Assembly: GCA_050289805.1 (NCBI GenBank)
Contig: JBNKGL010000009.1
Coordinates: forward strand, 1-64,000
DNA: 64,000 nt
Origin: JAUILA01 sp050289805
GTDB lineage: Bacteria > Bacteroidota > Bacteroidia > Cytophagales > Cyclobacteriaceae
Direction of reading: 5' to 3'
The translations under genes were made by a program, and so were the position numbers. How positions within the stretch are numbered: the stretch's first letter is position 1; the number at the start of each line of letters is the position of its first letter. The notes under the pieces are model-generated. The model was given only the letters and a program-made list of their open reading frames with translations. It was not told the DNA's origin and searched no databases. Below, in pieces: positions 53,627 to 63,590 of this stretch.

Positions 53627-54946
53627 ATGACTGTATATCTGCGTACCTTGTTTATAATTCTGCTTTCAGCAAATGTGGTTTTAGCCCAGCCCTCGAGAAA
53701 GCTCATTGAGATCCATGTGACACCGGAATCTGAATCCTGGATTTATGAGACCGGGGATCGCGCAGACTTTGTTGTACAGATATTCAAAGATGGTCAGGCA
53801 TTGCAGGATGCTGAATTTTCCTATGAAATTGGTCCGGAGAAAATGCCTGCCGAATCCGAGGGAACGGCAAAGTTAAAAAATGGAAGTGTTGTCTTAAAAG
53901 GCATCAAACTTAAGGATCCCGGATTTGTGAGTTGTATTGTAACATTCGAATACGATGGAATATCCTATCAAAGTCGTGGAACCGCAGCTTATGACCCTGA
54001 AAAAATAACTCCCACTGCGAAAATGCCATCTGATTTTGATGAATTCTGGACAAATGCAAAACAGGAACTCGCAGAATTACCAATCGATGCCAGGGTCACA
54101 TATATGCCGGAATTAAGCACTTCGGATATTGATGTCTATCATGTGAACATGCAAAACATTGGAGTAGGTAGCTGGTTGGGGAGCAGCCGCTTTTATGGAA
54201 TGCTGTCAGTACCTAAAGCACCCGGTAAATATCCCGCAATCCTCCAGGTCCCCGGTGCCGGAATCAGGCCTTATGGCAGGGACGACCTGGCAGCCAGGGG
54301 GGCTATTGTGTTCCGTGTTGGCATACATGGTATTCCTGTTGATATGGAAAACGAAGTATACCAATCATTAATATCAGGTGCTCTTTTTGGCTATTGGACT
54401 TTAAACATGCAAAACCGCGATCAATATTATTATAAAAGGGTTTATCTCGGTTGTATTCGTGCAATAGACTACATCTTCACACATGACAAATTTGATGGTC
54501 AGAACCTGGCAGTCATGGGCGGAAGCCAGGGCGGCGCCCTGAGTATCGTGACGGCATCGCTGGATTCCCGTGTTGATTATCTTGCCTCATTTTTCCCTGC
54601 GCTCAGTGACCTTACGGGATACCTTGAAGGCCGCGCCGGTGGCTGGCCACATATGTTCAATGAATATAATGCCGGGGAAAATCCCGGCTGGATTAAGACC
54701 GCAGGATATTATGATGTGGTTAACTTTGCCAGGACGCTGTCGGTACCCGGCTGGTACTCATGGGGATTCAATGATAATGTTTGTCCGCCCACTTCTATGT
54801 ATGCCGCATTTAATTCAATCACACAACCGAAAGAACTACATCTCTATAAAGAAACCGGGCACTGGACATTTCCTGAACAAAGAAATGCTGCCAATGACTG
54901 GGTACTGGATAAAATCGGGGCTCCCAGGACAATACCTTCAGAATAA
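53627..54946 (+). CDS. Secreted acetyl-xylan-esterase-like hydrolase (AXE1/CE7-like)
   Basis: The ATG at 53627 begins a signal peptide (LRTLFIILLSANVVLAQ); the TTG frame upstream is rejected. Residues about 20-140 form an N-terminal Ig-like sandwich. The alpha/beta hydrolase follows: FWTNAKQELAELP, nucleophile elbow GGSQGGAL with Ser300, Asp in GFNDNVCPP and His in GHWTF. CE7 proteins deacetylate short xylo-oligosaccharides and other acetyl esters; an exported version with an N-terminal sandwich is common in Bacteroidota. It stands alone. Confidence 0.8.
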   Translation: MTVYLRTLFIILLSANVVLAQPSRKLIEIHVTPESESWIYETGDRADFVVQIFKDGQALQDAEFSYEIGPEKMPAESEGTAKLKNGSVVLKGIKLKDPGFVSCIVTFEYDGISYQSRGTAAYDPEKITPTAKMPSDFDEFWTNAKQELAELPIDARVTYMPELSTSDIDVYHVNMQNIGVGSWLGSSRFYGMLSVPKAPGKYPAILQVPGAGIRPYGRDDLAARGAIVFRVGIHGIPVDMENEVYQSLISGALFGYWTLNMQNRDQYYYKRVYLGCIRAIDYIFTHDKFDGQNLAVMGGSQGGALSIVTASLDSRVDYLASFFPALSDLTGYLEGRAGGWPHMFNEYNAGENPGWIKTAGYYDVVNFARTLSVPGWYSWGFNDNVCPPTSMYAAFNSITQPKELHLYKETGHWTFPEQRNAANDWVLDKIGAPRTIPSE

Positions 54947-55091
54947 ATAATTGGGAGCCTTAACCATTTCAGGCGAAAAGATCAAGTGATATCCATCCCC
55001 AATTGTAGTGAATTTATAATTTATTCTTATTTAGTTAGCTGAACAATAGGCATTTAAGCGGTTAGTCTGTAACTTTCTTAATACACTAACC

Positions 55092-56036
55092 ATGAAAAAC
55101 GCAATGCATTTCAGAAATCTATCCATTCTTACTATCTGCCTCCTATTCCTGATCCCTGTATCTCAGGCACAGCTCCTGAAAAAGCTAAAGCGAGCAGCTG
55201 AGGACGGTGTTCAGGATGCTGTGGAACGTCGCGTCGCACATGAAATTGAGAAGGCAGCACAGAAGCAAACTGATCGCTATCTTGAACAAATCTTTGGGCC
55301 TCCTACCCAGTATGAAGGTTCCGGGTATGATTACAGCAAGATGCTTGAAAGTCTTGATATGAATGTTGAGACGGAAGACAGTTATCACTTTGAAGGTTAC
55401 ACCGATATGGAAATTTCAGGAACCGACGAAAAAGGGAAAGATATTGACCCCACGCAATTCAGGACATTCATGAGCCAGCAGGCTGAAGTCTGGGCCATGC
55501 AGATGGAAACCGATGACAAAGATCTTGAAAGGACTGTAATGATTTTTGATAATCAGCATAAGGCAACCATTATGTTGATGGAAAATAAAAAAGGCGAAAA
55601 ATCAAGGATGGCCTACGGCTTGGATTGGAGTAAAATGATGGATGCTTCCATGGACGGAACGCTGGATTCATTATCCGCAACTGATTTCAACATTACCAGG
55701 ACAGGAAACACAAAAACCATCCTTGGTTATGCTTGTGATGAATATCTCACCGATACCGATGAATATTCGGCGAGGTATTGGGTAAGCACCCAGCCTATCC
55801 AGGGCTACACGTCCTATTGGTCCAAGAATAACTTCCTGTTTTCCCAACAAATGAAAAAGAAGTATGCATCATTTTATGATCAGATGCCGGAAGGCGATGT
55901 ATTGGAAATGAACTACGAATCAAAAACAGGAGATGGAAATACCGTTATGAAGATCATAGATATTAATACAAGTGAGAATTTTGATTTTGTCATGGCAGAC
56001 TATGAAAATGCACTTGAACCTGCAGAAGAACAATAA
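55092..56036 (+). CDS. DUF4412 secreted protein
   Basis: A signal peptide (LLFLIPVSQAQ) is followed by a helical segment (LLKKLKRAAEDGVQDAVERRV). The DUF4412-like region (SMDGTLDSLSATDFNITRTGNTKTILGYACDEYL, then ARYWVSTQPI) is a LolA/outer-membrane-lipoprotein-sorting-like fold domain. Function is unknown. It is monocistronic and ends in a strong terminator. Confidence 0.75.
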   Translation: MKNAMHFRNLSILTICLLFLIPVSQAQLLKKLKRAAEDGVQDAVERRVAHEIEKAAQKQTDRYLEQIFGPPTQYEGSGYDYSKMLESLDMNVETEDSYHFEGYTDMEISGTDEKGKDIDPTQFRTFMSQQAEVWAMQMETDDKDLERTVMIFDNQHKATIMLMENKKGEKSRMAYGLDWSKMMDASMDGTLDSLSATDFNITRTGNTKTILGYACDEYLTDTDEYSARYWVSTQPIQGYTSYWSKNNFLFSQQMKKKYASFYDQMPEGDVLEMNYESKTGDGNTVMKIIDINTSENFDFVMADYENALEPAEEQ

Positions 56037-56066
56037 ATTTTACCCAACCTTCTGATTACCAACACC

Positions 56067-56099
56067 AAGGCCCTGAATGAACCAGGGCCTTCTTTTTTT
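56067..56099 (+). terminator. Rho-independent terminator
   Basis: The arms aaggccctg and cagggcctt form a 9-bp stem with a seven-base loop, followed by c and seven T, 30 bases after the DUF4412 stop. Confidence 0.92.
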
Positions 56100-56228
56100 A
56101 GGCTTCTCTCATAAGAGATTGAAATAATCCCGATTTGGTACATAGGTATATTCATCCGCGCTTTTAAAAACAGTCCTGAGCTTGGGTACCTGTATATTTA
56201 GGGTTCTGTTTTGGCTAAATATTCCCTG

Positions 56229-56861
56229 ATGCAAAAGATTTTCCTATTCCTCACACTTGTGATCATTGCCCTTGGGGGCATTGGTTATCTTTTTTGGGAG
56301 CAGGAATACAAGTATACATTACCTACACCTGTTCCCCAGGACCTGAAACAGGTGAACCAAGGTGACAGCATCCAGACTGATCTTCCGCTGGAAGCCGGCA
56401 AGCAGGGTGTTTTCGTTCACTTCTACAATTACGACTGCCCTTGTTCCAGGTTTAACATTACCGAATTCCAGTCGATGGTTCGGCGCTTCTCCGATGAAAT
56501 TCAATTTATAGCAGTGCTGCAGAGTGATGAACCCGACGCCCGTAAAATTGAAGAGTTCAGAAAAAAATATGACCTTGGCATTGAAGTTGTAACCGACCCG
56601 GATGGCAAAATTGCCGACCAGCTTGGGATTTACAGCACCCCCCAGGCAGTCCTGATCAAAGACCAGAAAATTTTTTATAAGGGTAATTATAACCGCGCAC
56701 GTTTCTGTGTTTCACGGAATACAAAGTTTGCAGAAATAGCCCTGCAAGCATTGCTTAAAGGCGAAGAGCCACCATTTTTTCCGGAAGTGGCCTTAACCGC
56801 ATATGGCTGTGAATTACCATCAAATTCAAATGACAATAAAAGTCTTCTATCCATTTTTTAA
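56229..56861 (+). CDS. Membrane-anchored thioredoxin-fold protein (DUF6436-like)
   Basis: The ATG at 56229 is preferred to a TTG at 56211. An N-terminal helix (IFLFLTLVIIALGGIGYLF) anchors the protein. The redoxin domain has FYNYDCPCSRFN with Cys70 and Cys72, a CxC rather than CxxC spacing, plus GIYSTPQAVLI with the cis-Pro. A C-terminal FCVSRNTKFAEIALQ completes the family pattern. It is likely a periplasmic thiol reductase or peroxiredoxin relative. The next gene starts two bases after its stop, so it shares a message with a membrane sensor. Confidence 0.7.
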   Translation: MQKIFLFLTLVIIALGGIGYLFWEQEYKYTLPTPVPQDLKQVNQGDSIQTDLPLEAGKQGVFVHFYNYDCPCSRFNITEFQSMVRRFSDEIQFIAVLQSDEPDARKIEEFRKKYDLGIEVVTDPDGKIADQLGIYSTPQAVLIKDQKIFYKGNYNRARFCVSRNTKFAEIALQALLKGEEPPFFPEVALTAYGCELPSNSNDNKSLLSIF

Positions 56862-56863
56862 TT

Positions 56864-58615
56864 ATGGCGACGAAAAAAGAAATCAACCAATTTTTCAACG
56901 AGGTAAACGATAAATCAAGCCGGATCATCGAAAAGGTGCTCTTTGGTTACTTTGCCTTCGGGATACTGCTTTCATTTTTTTATGATACCTACCTTGTCGG
57001 TATTGGTGTCGGTTCACTTTGCATGATCCTTTATTTTGGAACCAAGATGATTTTTAAAAACAGCACTGTCATACAGTACGTAGGCAGTCTTGTATTCGGA
57101 ATCTTCATGGCCCAGTTCATTTACCAGATGCATGGACTCTTTGAAATGCATTTTACGGCATTTATCGCCATCATTGCCATGATCACCTATCAGAACAAGT
57201 GGGCATTCCTGCCTCAGCTGCTTTTTGTGGTGGTACATCATTCCACATTTGCCTATGTCCAATACCTTGGTGTTGTAAATGAGAATGTGGCATATCAGCA
57301 AATTTATTTCACCCAGCTTGAATTCATGGATTTTCAGACATTCCTGTTTCATGCCGGGCTTTACGCATTTGGGGTTGTTCTTGCCGCAATCTATGCCCAC
57401 AATCTGGCACAGCATACGATTTCCAGTGCTGAGAATATACTGAAGCTCCGTGCTTCCGATGCGATTACATCCAAAAACATAGAAATTGCCAATGAAATTG
57501 CCAATGGCAATCTGGAAACAGATATTGAGCTTCGCGAAGGAGACCTTCTGGGGGCAGCATTAATGGAAATGCGAAACAGTCTGAAAGAAAGCAGTGAACG
57601 CGAAAAAGAAGAACGCTTTATTAACCTCGGTGTTGCGGAATTAAGTGAAATCATTCGTGCACATGACAATGACCTCGATGAGCTTTCCTACCAGGTAGTC
57701 AGCTACCTCGTCAAATACCTTAATGCAAACCAGGGAGCAATATTTATCCACACAGAAGACGAAGACCGTGAGTACCTGGAGCTGAAAGGCTGCTATGCCT
57801 ATAACCGGAAGAAATTCCTGAATAAGCAGGTTGAAATTGGCGAAGGGCTGGTAGGCCAGTGTTTCCTTGAACGCCAGTATACACTACTGCGTGAAATTCC
57901 CGAAGGTTATCTGAGTATTACCTCGGGTCTGGGAGAGGCCCCTCCCCGCTTCCTGATTGTATTACCTATTAAAACAGATCAGATTATAGAGGGCGTAATA
58001 GAAATTGCAACCTTCAAGGATTTTGAACAATTCCAGATCGACTTTTTAATCAAAGTATGTGAGAGCATCGCTTCTGTAATCACATCAGCGAAAGTAAACA
58101 GTAAAACCAAAATGCTCTTTGAAAAATCACAGGAGCAAACTGAAATGCTACGTGCCCAGGATGAGGAGATGCGCCAGAATATGGAAGAGCTTTCCGCAAC
58201 ACAGGAAGAAATGCAACGCAAATCCAAAGAATTCGAAAGCCGATTCCAGGCACTGAATGACAGCAACCTGGGATTTATTGAATTTGACCTCAACGGTAAA
58301 GTGGTCAATACCAACCTGGCGTATGCAAAAATGCTCAATTATTCTGAGGACGAGCTAATGGCGTTAAAATACTCCTCGCTTATTAACCCTGCTCAAAAAG
58401 ATATTGACACCTTCCAGGCCTTATTACAAGCTGTGAGTCCCGGTCAACCGCTTCATGGCCGTTTTGAGAAGATCTCCGGTTCAGGCAAAGTGATTGTTTT
58501 CCAGGGGTCCTACTCTGTAATTAGCGATGGAAACGGAGAAGCATCCGGCATTTTACATGTCGGCATTCCCTTATCGACCGAAGTCGAAAGGACTCCTGAA
58601 ATGGTGACAGAATAA
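56864..58615 (+). CDS. Membrane GAF-PAS signalling protein without a recognised output domain
   Basis: About six membrane helices (residues 22-195), including VVVHHSTFAYVQYLG, resemble the sensor of some chemoreceptor-like proteins. A HAMP-like helix pair (about 205-240, EIANGNLETDIELREGDLLGAALMEM) follows. A GAF domain occupies about 250-395, a coiled coil about 405-455 (QEQTEMLRAQDEEMRQNMEELSATQEEMQ) and a PAS domain about 460-575. The coiled coil resembles the signalling hairpin tip linker of Bacteroidota chemoreceptor-like sensors. The frame ends cleanly after PAS with no kinase, GGDEF or methyl-accepting domain. It may pass its signal through a partner protein. Confidence 0.75.
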   Translation: MATKKEINQFFNEVNDKSSRIIEKVLFGYFAFGILLSFFYDTYLVGIGVGSLCMILYFGTKMIFKNSTVIQYVGSLVFGIFMAQFIYQMHGLFEMHFTAFIAIIAMITYQNKWAFLPQLLFVVVHHSTFAYVQYLGVVNENVAYQQIYFTQLEFMDFQTFLFHAGLYAFGVVLAAIYAHNLAQHTISSAENILKLRASDAITSKNIEIANEIANGNLETDIELREGDLLGAALMEMRNSLKESSEREKEERFINLGVAELSEIIRAHDNDLDELSYQVVSYLVKYLNANQGAIFIHTEDEDREYLELKGCYAYNRKKFLNKQVEIGEGLVGQCFLERQYTLLREIPEGYLSITSGLGEAPPRFLIVLPIKTDQIIEGVIEIATFKDFEQFQIDFLIKVCESIASVITSAKVNSKTKMLFEKSQEQTEMLRAQDEEMRQNMEELSATQEEMQRKSKEFESRFQALNDSNLGFIEFDLNGKVVNTNLAYAKMLNYSEDELMALKYSSLINPAQKDIDTFQALLQAVSPGQPLHGRFEKISGSGKVIVFQGSYSVISDGNGEASGILHVGIPLSTEVERTPEMVTE

Positions 58616-58623
58616 AATTTGTA

Positions 58624-60447
58624 TTACCGGTATCCTGCGGCCTGAAGTTCAAATAATTCTGCATACAGGCCCTGATTTCGCATCAGCTCCTCATGGGTTC
58701 CCAGTTCTTCAAGCTGACCTTCCCGTAGTACAAGAATCCGGTCTGCCATTCGCACAGTACTGAAGCGGTGTGAAATGATGATACTGGTCTTATCTTGAGT
58801 AAGTCCGATAAACCGCTGAAATACTTCATACTCCGCTTTCGCATCAAGGGCAGCTGTGGGTTCATCCAGAATGAGCACACTGGCATCCTTCATATACGCC
58901 CGTGCCAGGGCCACCTTTTGCCATTGCCCACCCGACAATTCCTTACCCTGGGCAAAGCGCCTTCCAAGCTGTTGATCCAGTCCGAATTCAAGTTCCTCAA
59001 TCACCTCGCTGGCAAGACTTCGCTCTGCCGCTGTTTCAATACGCTCCCTGTTTTCCAGCTCATCGATATTGCCCACGGCGATGTTTTCCTTGATTGTGAA
59101 TTCGTATTTGAAAAAGTCCTGAAAGATAACGCCAAATAACTGCTGGTACTGATCCCGTTGATACCTGTTAATATTTATTCCATCCAGCAAAATTTCACCG
59201 GAAGTCGGCTCATAGAATCGCAGAAACAATTTGATAAGGGTGGTTTTACCCGCTCCATTCTGACCCACGAATGCCATTTTCTCACCCGGCTCAAGTGTAA
59301 AACTCACATTGGTCAGCACATTTTGTGATGACCCGGGATATGCAAATGAAAGGTTCTTCACCGTAAACCCCTCCCTGATGACAGAAGGAACCTGCAATAC
59401 GTTTTCTGCAGGTTCATCCACGACAAGATCAATAAAATCGAAATAATCCCGCAGGTAAAGAGACCGTTCGGTAATTCTGGTAAACCGAAGGAAAAATCCC
59501 TGTAAATTACCCCGCAGGCGATTAAAGGAACCTGACAAAAATGTTAGATCACCAAGGGTAAGAACGCCGGCGATCACGCGGAGAATAATCAGAACATAGG
59601 CACCATAATAACTCAGTACCCCGAGCATATTGAAAAGTGCACCAAAGGATGTCTGGCGAATGGCAAGTCCTTTATTAAGATGATAATATTCATCGGACAC
59701 TTTTTTAAAACGGCCCGCAATGAAATCAGATATACCAAAAAGTTTCACTTCACGTGCGGTCTGGTCGTTCGCCCCTATGTATCGCAAATAATCCAGTTCA
59801 CGGCGCTCTGCGGTCCATGAACGGGCCAGTGAATACCTCCTGGAACTAAACTTGATTTCATTAATGAATGATGGAATGATACTTAGTACCAGCAGGATCA
59901 GCAGCCACGGCTCAAAGTAGATCAGCCCGGCAATGAGGGAGATCATTGATATGATGTTTTCAACCTGGGTTAACGATTCAGACATGAGGTTAACCCGGCT
60001 ATTGGTCTGTTGCCGGGCCCTTTCAAGCTTATCATAGAAATCAGGATCTTCAAGCTGGCTGATCGTGATATCCTTGGTTTTTTTGATAATGACAATCGAG
60101 GAAGCATTTGAATATAAATCTCCCAGCAATCCATCGGTAAGACCAATGGCCCTGCTCAGCAGATCAGATAACAGGGAGAGTGCCAGTTCCATTCCCACCA
60201 ACATCCATAAATGGCTGAGTTCAGGTTGAGGAAGGGAAATCTGGAGAACGATCTCGTCGATAATAAGCTTTCCTACCCACAGCAATGCAATAGGTACAAA
60301 TGCATTAAGCAGACGGCACAACAGATTGGAAAGGAACAGAAAACTGTTCGTGTTCCATATCTCCATGAAAAACCTGGGAATATATCGCAAGGCTTTGAAT
60401 GACCCTTTCAGTTCAGGTTTATCTTTGATTGATTCAGGAACTCGCAT
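58624..60447 (-). CDS. ABC exporter, fused permease and ATPase
   Basis: An ABC transmembrane domain with about six helices (residues 1-345) precedes a nucleotide-binding domain: Walker A GQNGAGKTT near 394-402, Q-loop GVIFQDFFKYEFTI, signature LSGGQWQKVALARA, Walker B ASVLILDEPTAALD and H-loop ISHRFSTVR. It functions as a homodimer or with a second half-transporter. The divergent permease part gives no clear substrate; lipid or peptide export is usual for such proteins. Convergent with the sensor gene, stops eight bases apart. Confidence 0.92.
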   Translation of the reverse strand: MRVPESIKDKPELKGSFKALRYIPRFFMEIWNTNSFLFLSNLLCRLLNAFVPIALLWVGKLIIDEIVLQISLPQPELSHLWMLVGMELALSLLSDLLSRAIGLTDGLLGDLYSNASSIVIIKKTKDITISQLEDPDFYDKLERARQQTNSRVNLMSESLTQVENIISMISLIAGLIYFEPWLLILLVLSIIPSFINEIKFSSRRYSLARSWTAERRELDYLRYIGANDQTAREVKLFGISDFIAGRFKKVSDEYYHLNKGLAIRQTSFGALFNMLGVLSYYGAYVLIILRVIAGVLTLGDLTFLSGSFNRLRGNLQGFFLRFTRITERSLYLRDYFDFIDLVVDEPAENVLQVPSVIREGFTVKNLSFAYPGSSQNVLTNVSFTLEPGEKMAFVGQNGAGKTTLIKLFLRFYEPTSGEILLDGININRYQRDQYQQLFGVIFQDFFKYEFTIKENIAVGNIDELENRERIETAAERSLASEVIEELEFGLDQQLGRRFAQGKELSGGQWQKVALARAYMKDASVLILDEPTAALDAKAEYEVFQRFIGLTQDKTSIIISHRFSTVRMADRILVLREGQLEELGTHEELMRNQGLYAELFELQAAGYR

Positions 60448-60631
60448 ATCTGGTATTGAACATTATGGATATCTCAGAACGCAGCAGGAGGTGAATGAGC
60501 ATTTCAAAACGAGAGCAACCCATCCAGCTATAATACCGCTTATTTAACGTTTCGGGAAAATATGCCAAAAATTAGATCAATTTTGCCGAAGGCTTGTTAA
60601 ACTTGAAAAGTAATTTAATCCAGATATTCTA

Positions 60632-61396
60632 ATGATTGCACTTATCTCGCCGGCAAAAACTCTTGATTTTGAAAACCAGATCGACTTCACTGAAACGAAG
60701 CCTGATTTTAAAACAGAGGCAAACCGGCTGGTTAAAGAAATGCGCCAAAAGTCGGTCGGTGACCTTAAGTCACTGATGGATATCAGTGAAGACCTTGCCA
60801 CGCTCAATGTTGAACGTTTCGATAATTTCTCGCTAACCAAAAGACCGGGATATGCCCGCCAGGCGGTATTTGCATTTAAAGGAGAAGTATACCGCGGGCT
60901 TGATATCGAATCACTGGATGAAAAATCCTGGGAATACCTTGGGGATCACCTCCGCATTCTATCGGGTCTGTATGGAATTCTGAGACCTTTTGATATCATT
61001 CAGCCTTACAGGCTTGAAATGGGAACCAGGGTCGCCGTCAACGGCTACTCAAATCTCTATGCCTACTGGGGAGACAAAATCACCCGAAAATTAAATAAAG
61101 CACTGAAATTACAGGATGAGCCGATCCTGGTGAACCTTGCCTCTCAGGAATATTTCAAGGCGGTGAACCCTGAAAAAATCAAAGGCCGAATTATTGATAT
61201 AGAATTCCGTGATTTCAGTCAGGGTGACTACAAGGTCATTGCCGTTTATGCAAAAAAAGCCCGTGGCCTCATGGTTCGTTATATGGCGCAGAACAGGCTC
61301 ACAGACCCGGAAGACCTGAAAGGATTTGATCTGGAAGGCTATGAATTTGATTCCGGTCGGTCGAATGATACGATGTTCTCTTTCAGGCGCGGATAA
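60632..61396 (+). CDS. yaaA: Peroxide stress protein YaaA (UPF0246/DUF328)
   Basis: The N-terminus MIALISPAKTLDFENQ is diagnostic for YaaA. Further blocks are PGYARQAVFAFKGEVYRGLDI, LRILSGLYGILRPFDIIQPYRLEMGTR, NLASQEYFKAV and SNDTMFSFRR at the end. Length (254) matches the family. In E. coli YaaA lowers intracellular free iron during peroxide stress and has a DNA-binding fold. It stands alone with a 184-bp leader region in which no clear operator was found. Confidence 0.95.
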   Translation: MIALISPAKTLDFENQIDFTETKPDFKTEANRLVKEMRQKSVGDLKSLMDISEDLATLNVERFDNFSLTKRPGYARQAVFAFKGEVYRGLDIESLDEKSWEYLGDHLRILSGLYGILRPFDIIQPYRLEMGTRVAVNGYSNLYAYWGDKITRKLNKALKLQDEPILVNLASQEYFKAVNPEKIKGRIIDIEFRDFSQGDYKVIAVYAKKARGLMVRYMAQNRLTDPEDLKGFDLEGYEFDSGRSNDTMFSFRRG

Positions 61397-61507
61397 AATA
61401 TAGCTATACATTCAAAAACCTTGATATTCTCTGCTGTGGAAGAGATTTCCAGGCATATATGGTTTGCATAATTAACTTGTATCTTTAAGCTGTTATCTAC
61501 ACCGGAT

Positions 61508-62554
61508 ATGAGGAAGATTGATGTTAATACCGTACTTGAGCAGTTGCAGGATATTCCGCTGATCGATGTGAGATCTCCTTCGGAATTTGCGCTTGCACAT
61601 ATACCCGGGGCGGTGAATATTCCCCTGTTTACGGATGTGGATCGCAAAAGGGTCGGTATATGCTACAAAAATGAAGGCCAGCAGGCAGCGGTCAAACTCG
61701 GCCTGAAACTGGTAGGCCCGAAAATGGTCGGCATGGTTGAGGAAGCCGAAGCCTTAAACAGCCATCAGCTGATGGTGCACTGCTGGCGTGGCGGCATGCG
61801 ATCGGCAAGCATCGCATGGCTTCTTGAAACGGCAGGCTTTGATGTCATGGTCCTGGAGGGTGGATATAAAGCTTACAGAAGAACCATCATGGAATATTTC
61901 GCTGAACCGCTCCCCATTATAATCCTTGGAGGAAAAACCGGAAGCGGCAAAACGGATATCCTTCTTGAACTTCAGCGTCAGGGCCAGCAGGTTGTTGATC
62001 TTGAAGGTCTTGCACATCACCGGGGCTCGGCATTCGGAAGCATGGGACTTCCGCCCCAGCCTTCAACCGAACAATTTCAAAATGATATTTTCGCTGCTAT
62101 GTTCAGCATGGATCAGGGTCAACCTATATGGCTCGAGGATGAATCATCCTCCATCGGAAAGGTCGGGATCCCTGAAGACCTTTGGAAACAGATGTCATCC
62201 GCCCCGGTCATCATGCTTGATGTTCCGCTCGAACAGCGTGTACAACGGCTGGTAAAGGAATATGGTGATTTCAGTCCTAATATCCTGGCTTCAGCCATTC
62301 GCAAAATTGGCAAAAAACTGGGTGGACAGCACGAAAAACATGCCTTGGAATCGCTTGAAAAAGGCGAATTGGAAGTAGTGGCCGAAATTTTGCTCACCTA
62401 TTACGATAAGTCATATGACTATGTCAAGAACCGACGAAATCAGACGGTAATTGGCGAGATCACTATGCAAAATAATTCAGTATCTGAAACTGCATCCGAA
62501 CTTTCAAAGATGCATCCCGAAAAAGTTAGTCCTATCCAACAATGGAAAAAATAA
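61508..62554 (+). CDS. mnmH: tRNA 2-selenouridine synthase (MnmH/SelU)
   Basis: An N-terminal rhodanese domain (IPLIDVRSPSEFALAHIPGAVNIP) has active-site Cys92 in VHCWRGGMRSAS. A P-loop domain follows with GGKTGSGKT at 141-149 and LEGLAHHRGSAFG. The enzyme replaces sulfur by selenium in 2-thiouridine at the wobble position of Lys, Glu and Gln tRNAs via a geranylated intermediate, using selenophosphate. It overlaps selD by 13 bases, linking the enzyme to its selenium donor. A C-terminal extension of about 30 polar residues is not conserved. Confidence 0.95.
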   Translation: MRKIDVNTVLEQLQDIPLIDVRSPSEFALAHIPGAVNIPLFTDVDRKRVGICYKNEGQQAAVKLGLKLVGPKMVGMVEEAEALNSHQLMVHCWRGGMRSASIAWLLETAGFDVMVLEGGYKAYRRTIMEYFAEPLPIIILGGKTGSGKTDILLELQRQGQQVVDLEGLAHHRGSAFGSMGLPPQPSTEQFQNDIFAAMFSMDQGQPIWLEDESSSIGKVGIPEDLWKQMSSAPVIMLDVPLEQRVQRLVKEYGDFSPNILASAIRKIGKKLGGQHEKHALESLEKGELEVVAEILLTYYDKSYDYVKNRRNQTVIGEITMQNNSVSETASELSKMHPEKVSPIQQWKK

Positions 62555-63579
62555 AATTAACGCAATACAGCCATGGCGCAGGGTGCGGCTGCAAAATTGC
62601 ACCTGATCTCCTTGAACAGATTCTCCGGCATAAAGCCTCCGACCTGCCATTTCCAAACCTGCTGGTCGGCAATAGTACCAAGGACGATGCGGCAGTCTTT
62701 GACCTCGGCAATGGTGAAGCGATCATCAGTACTACGGATTTTTTCATGCCTATTGTGGACGACCCTGAAGACTTTGGTGGTATAGCCTCTGTAAATGCAA
62801 TATCCGACATCTATGCTATGGGCGGAAGTCCTTTGATGGCCATTGCCATTCTGGGATGGCCAATAGACAAACTTTCCCCTGATATTGCTTCACTGGTCCT
62901 CAAGGGAAGTCGTGCCGCATGTGAATCTGCAGGTATACCCCTTGCTGGCGGACATAGTATTGATGCCCCTGAGCCAATATTCGGATTGGCCGTAACAGGG
63001 CGTATCAAAAAGGAGCACTTAAAACAAAATAATCAGGCGAAGGCCAATTCACTTCTTTATCTTACAAAACCCCTGGGCGTCGGCATTGTGACTACCGCTC
63101 AAAAGAAAGGTCTCGTATCAGATGAAGATCTTCTGGCAGTTCGTAATAGCATGCTCACCCTGAACAAGGCTGGTGAAATCCTTGCACCCCTGTCATTTGT
63201 GAACGGCCTGACGGATGTCACAGGATTCGGTCTGCTGGGTCATTTATTGGAAATGTGTGAAGGATCAAACCTTTCTGCAGAAGTCCGGTACGAGAAAGTT
63301 CCTAAATTTAATTTCCTGCAGCCGTATATTGATCAGCGATGCTTTCCCGGTGGAACCGGACGCAACTTACGAAGTTACGGTCACCGCATAATTTCAGACA
63401 ACACCGATGTACTCAACATTCTGGCAGACCCGCAAACCTCTGGCGGATTGCTGGTTTCTGTTGATGATACGCACCGGGATGAATTTCAATCTGTCATGTA
63501 TGATTTCGGACTGGAGCTCGAGCCTTTTGGCAGCCTGCATAATCCCAATGCAGGAGGTCCCGGTATTACCGTACGTTGA
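62542..63579 (+). CDS. selD: Selenide, water dikinase (selenophosphate synthetase)
   Basis: The start TQYSHGAGCGCKI carries the essential Cys15/Cys17 and Lys18; the active position is Cys rather than selenocysteine. The ATP-binding blocks follow: KDDAAVFDLGNGEAIISTTDFFMPIVDDPEDFG, GGHSIDAPEPIFGLAVTG, DVTGFGLLGHL and ADPQTSGGLLVSV. It makes selenophosphate from selenide and ATP. The start lies inside the end of mnmH, so translation is coupled. No selA, selB or Sec tRNA is in the window, fitting selenium use for tRNA modification. Confidence 0.97.
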   Translation: MEKIKLTQYSHGAGCGCKIAPDLLEQILRHKASDLPFPNLLVGNSTKDDAAVFDLGNGEAIISTTDFFMPIVDDPEDFGGIASVNAISDIYAMGGSPLMAIAILGWPIDKLSPDIASLVLKGSRAACESAGIPLAGGHSIDAPEPIFGLAVTGRIKKEHLKQNNQAKANSLLYLTKPLGVGIVTTAQKKGLVSDEDLLAVRNSMLTLNKAGEILAPLSFVNGLTDVTGFGLLGHLLEMCEGSNLSAEVRYEKVPKFNFLQPYIDQRCFPGGTGRNLRSYGHRIISDNTDVLNILADPQTSGGLLVSVDDTHRDEFQSVMYDFGLELEPFGSLHNPNAGGPGITVR

Positions 63580-63590
63580 GAACTGGAATG

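Noticed and set aside
62580..62600. Selenocysteine in SelD
   Set aside because: The active-site codons read tgc ggc tgc with no in-frame TGA, so the residue is Cys.
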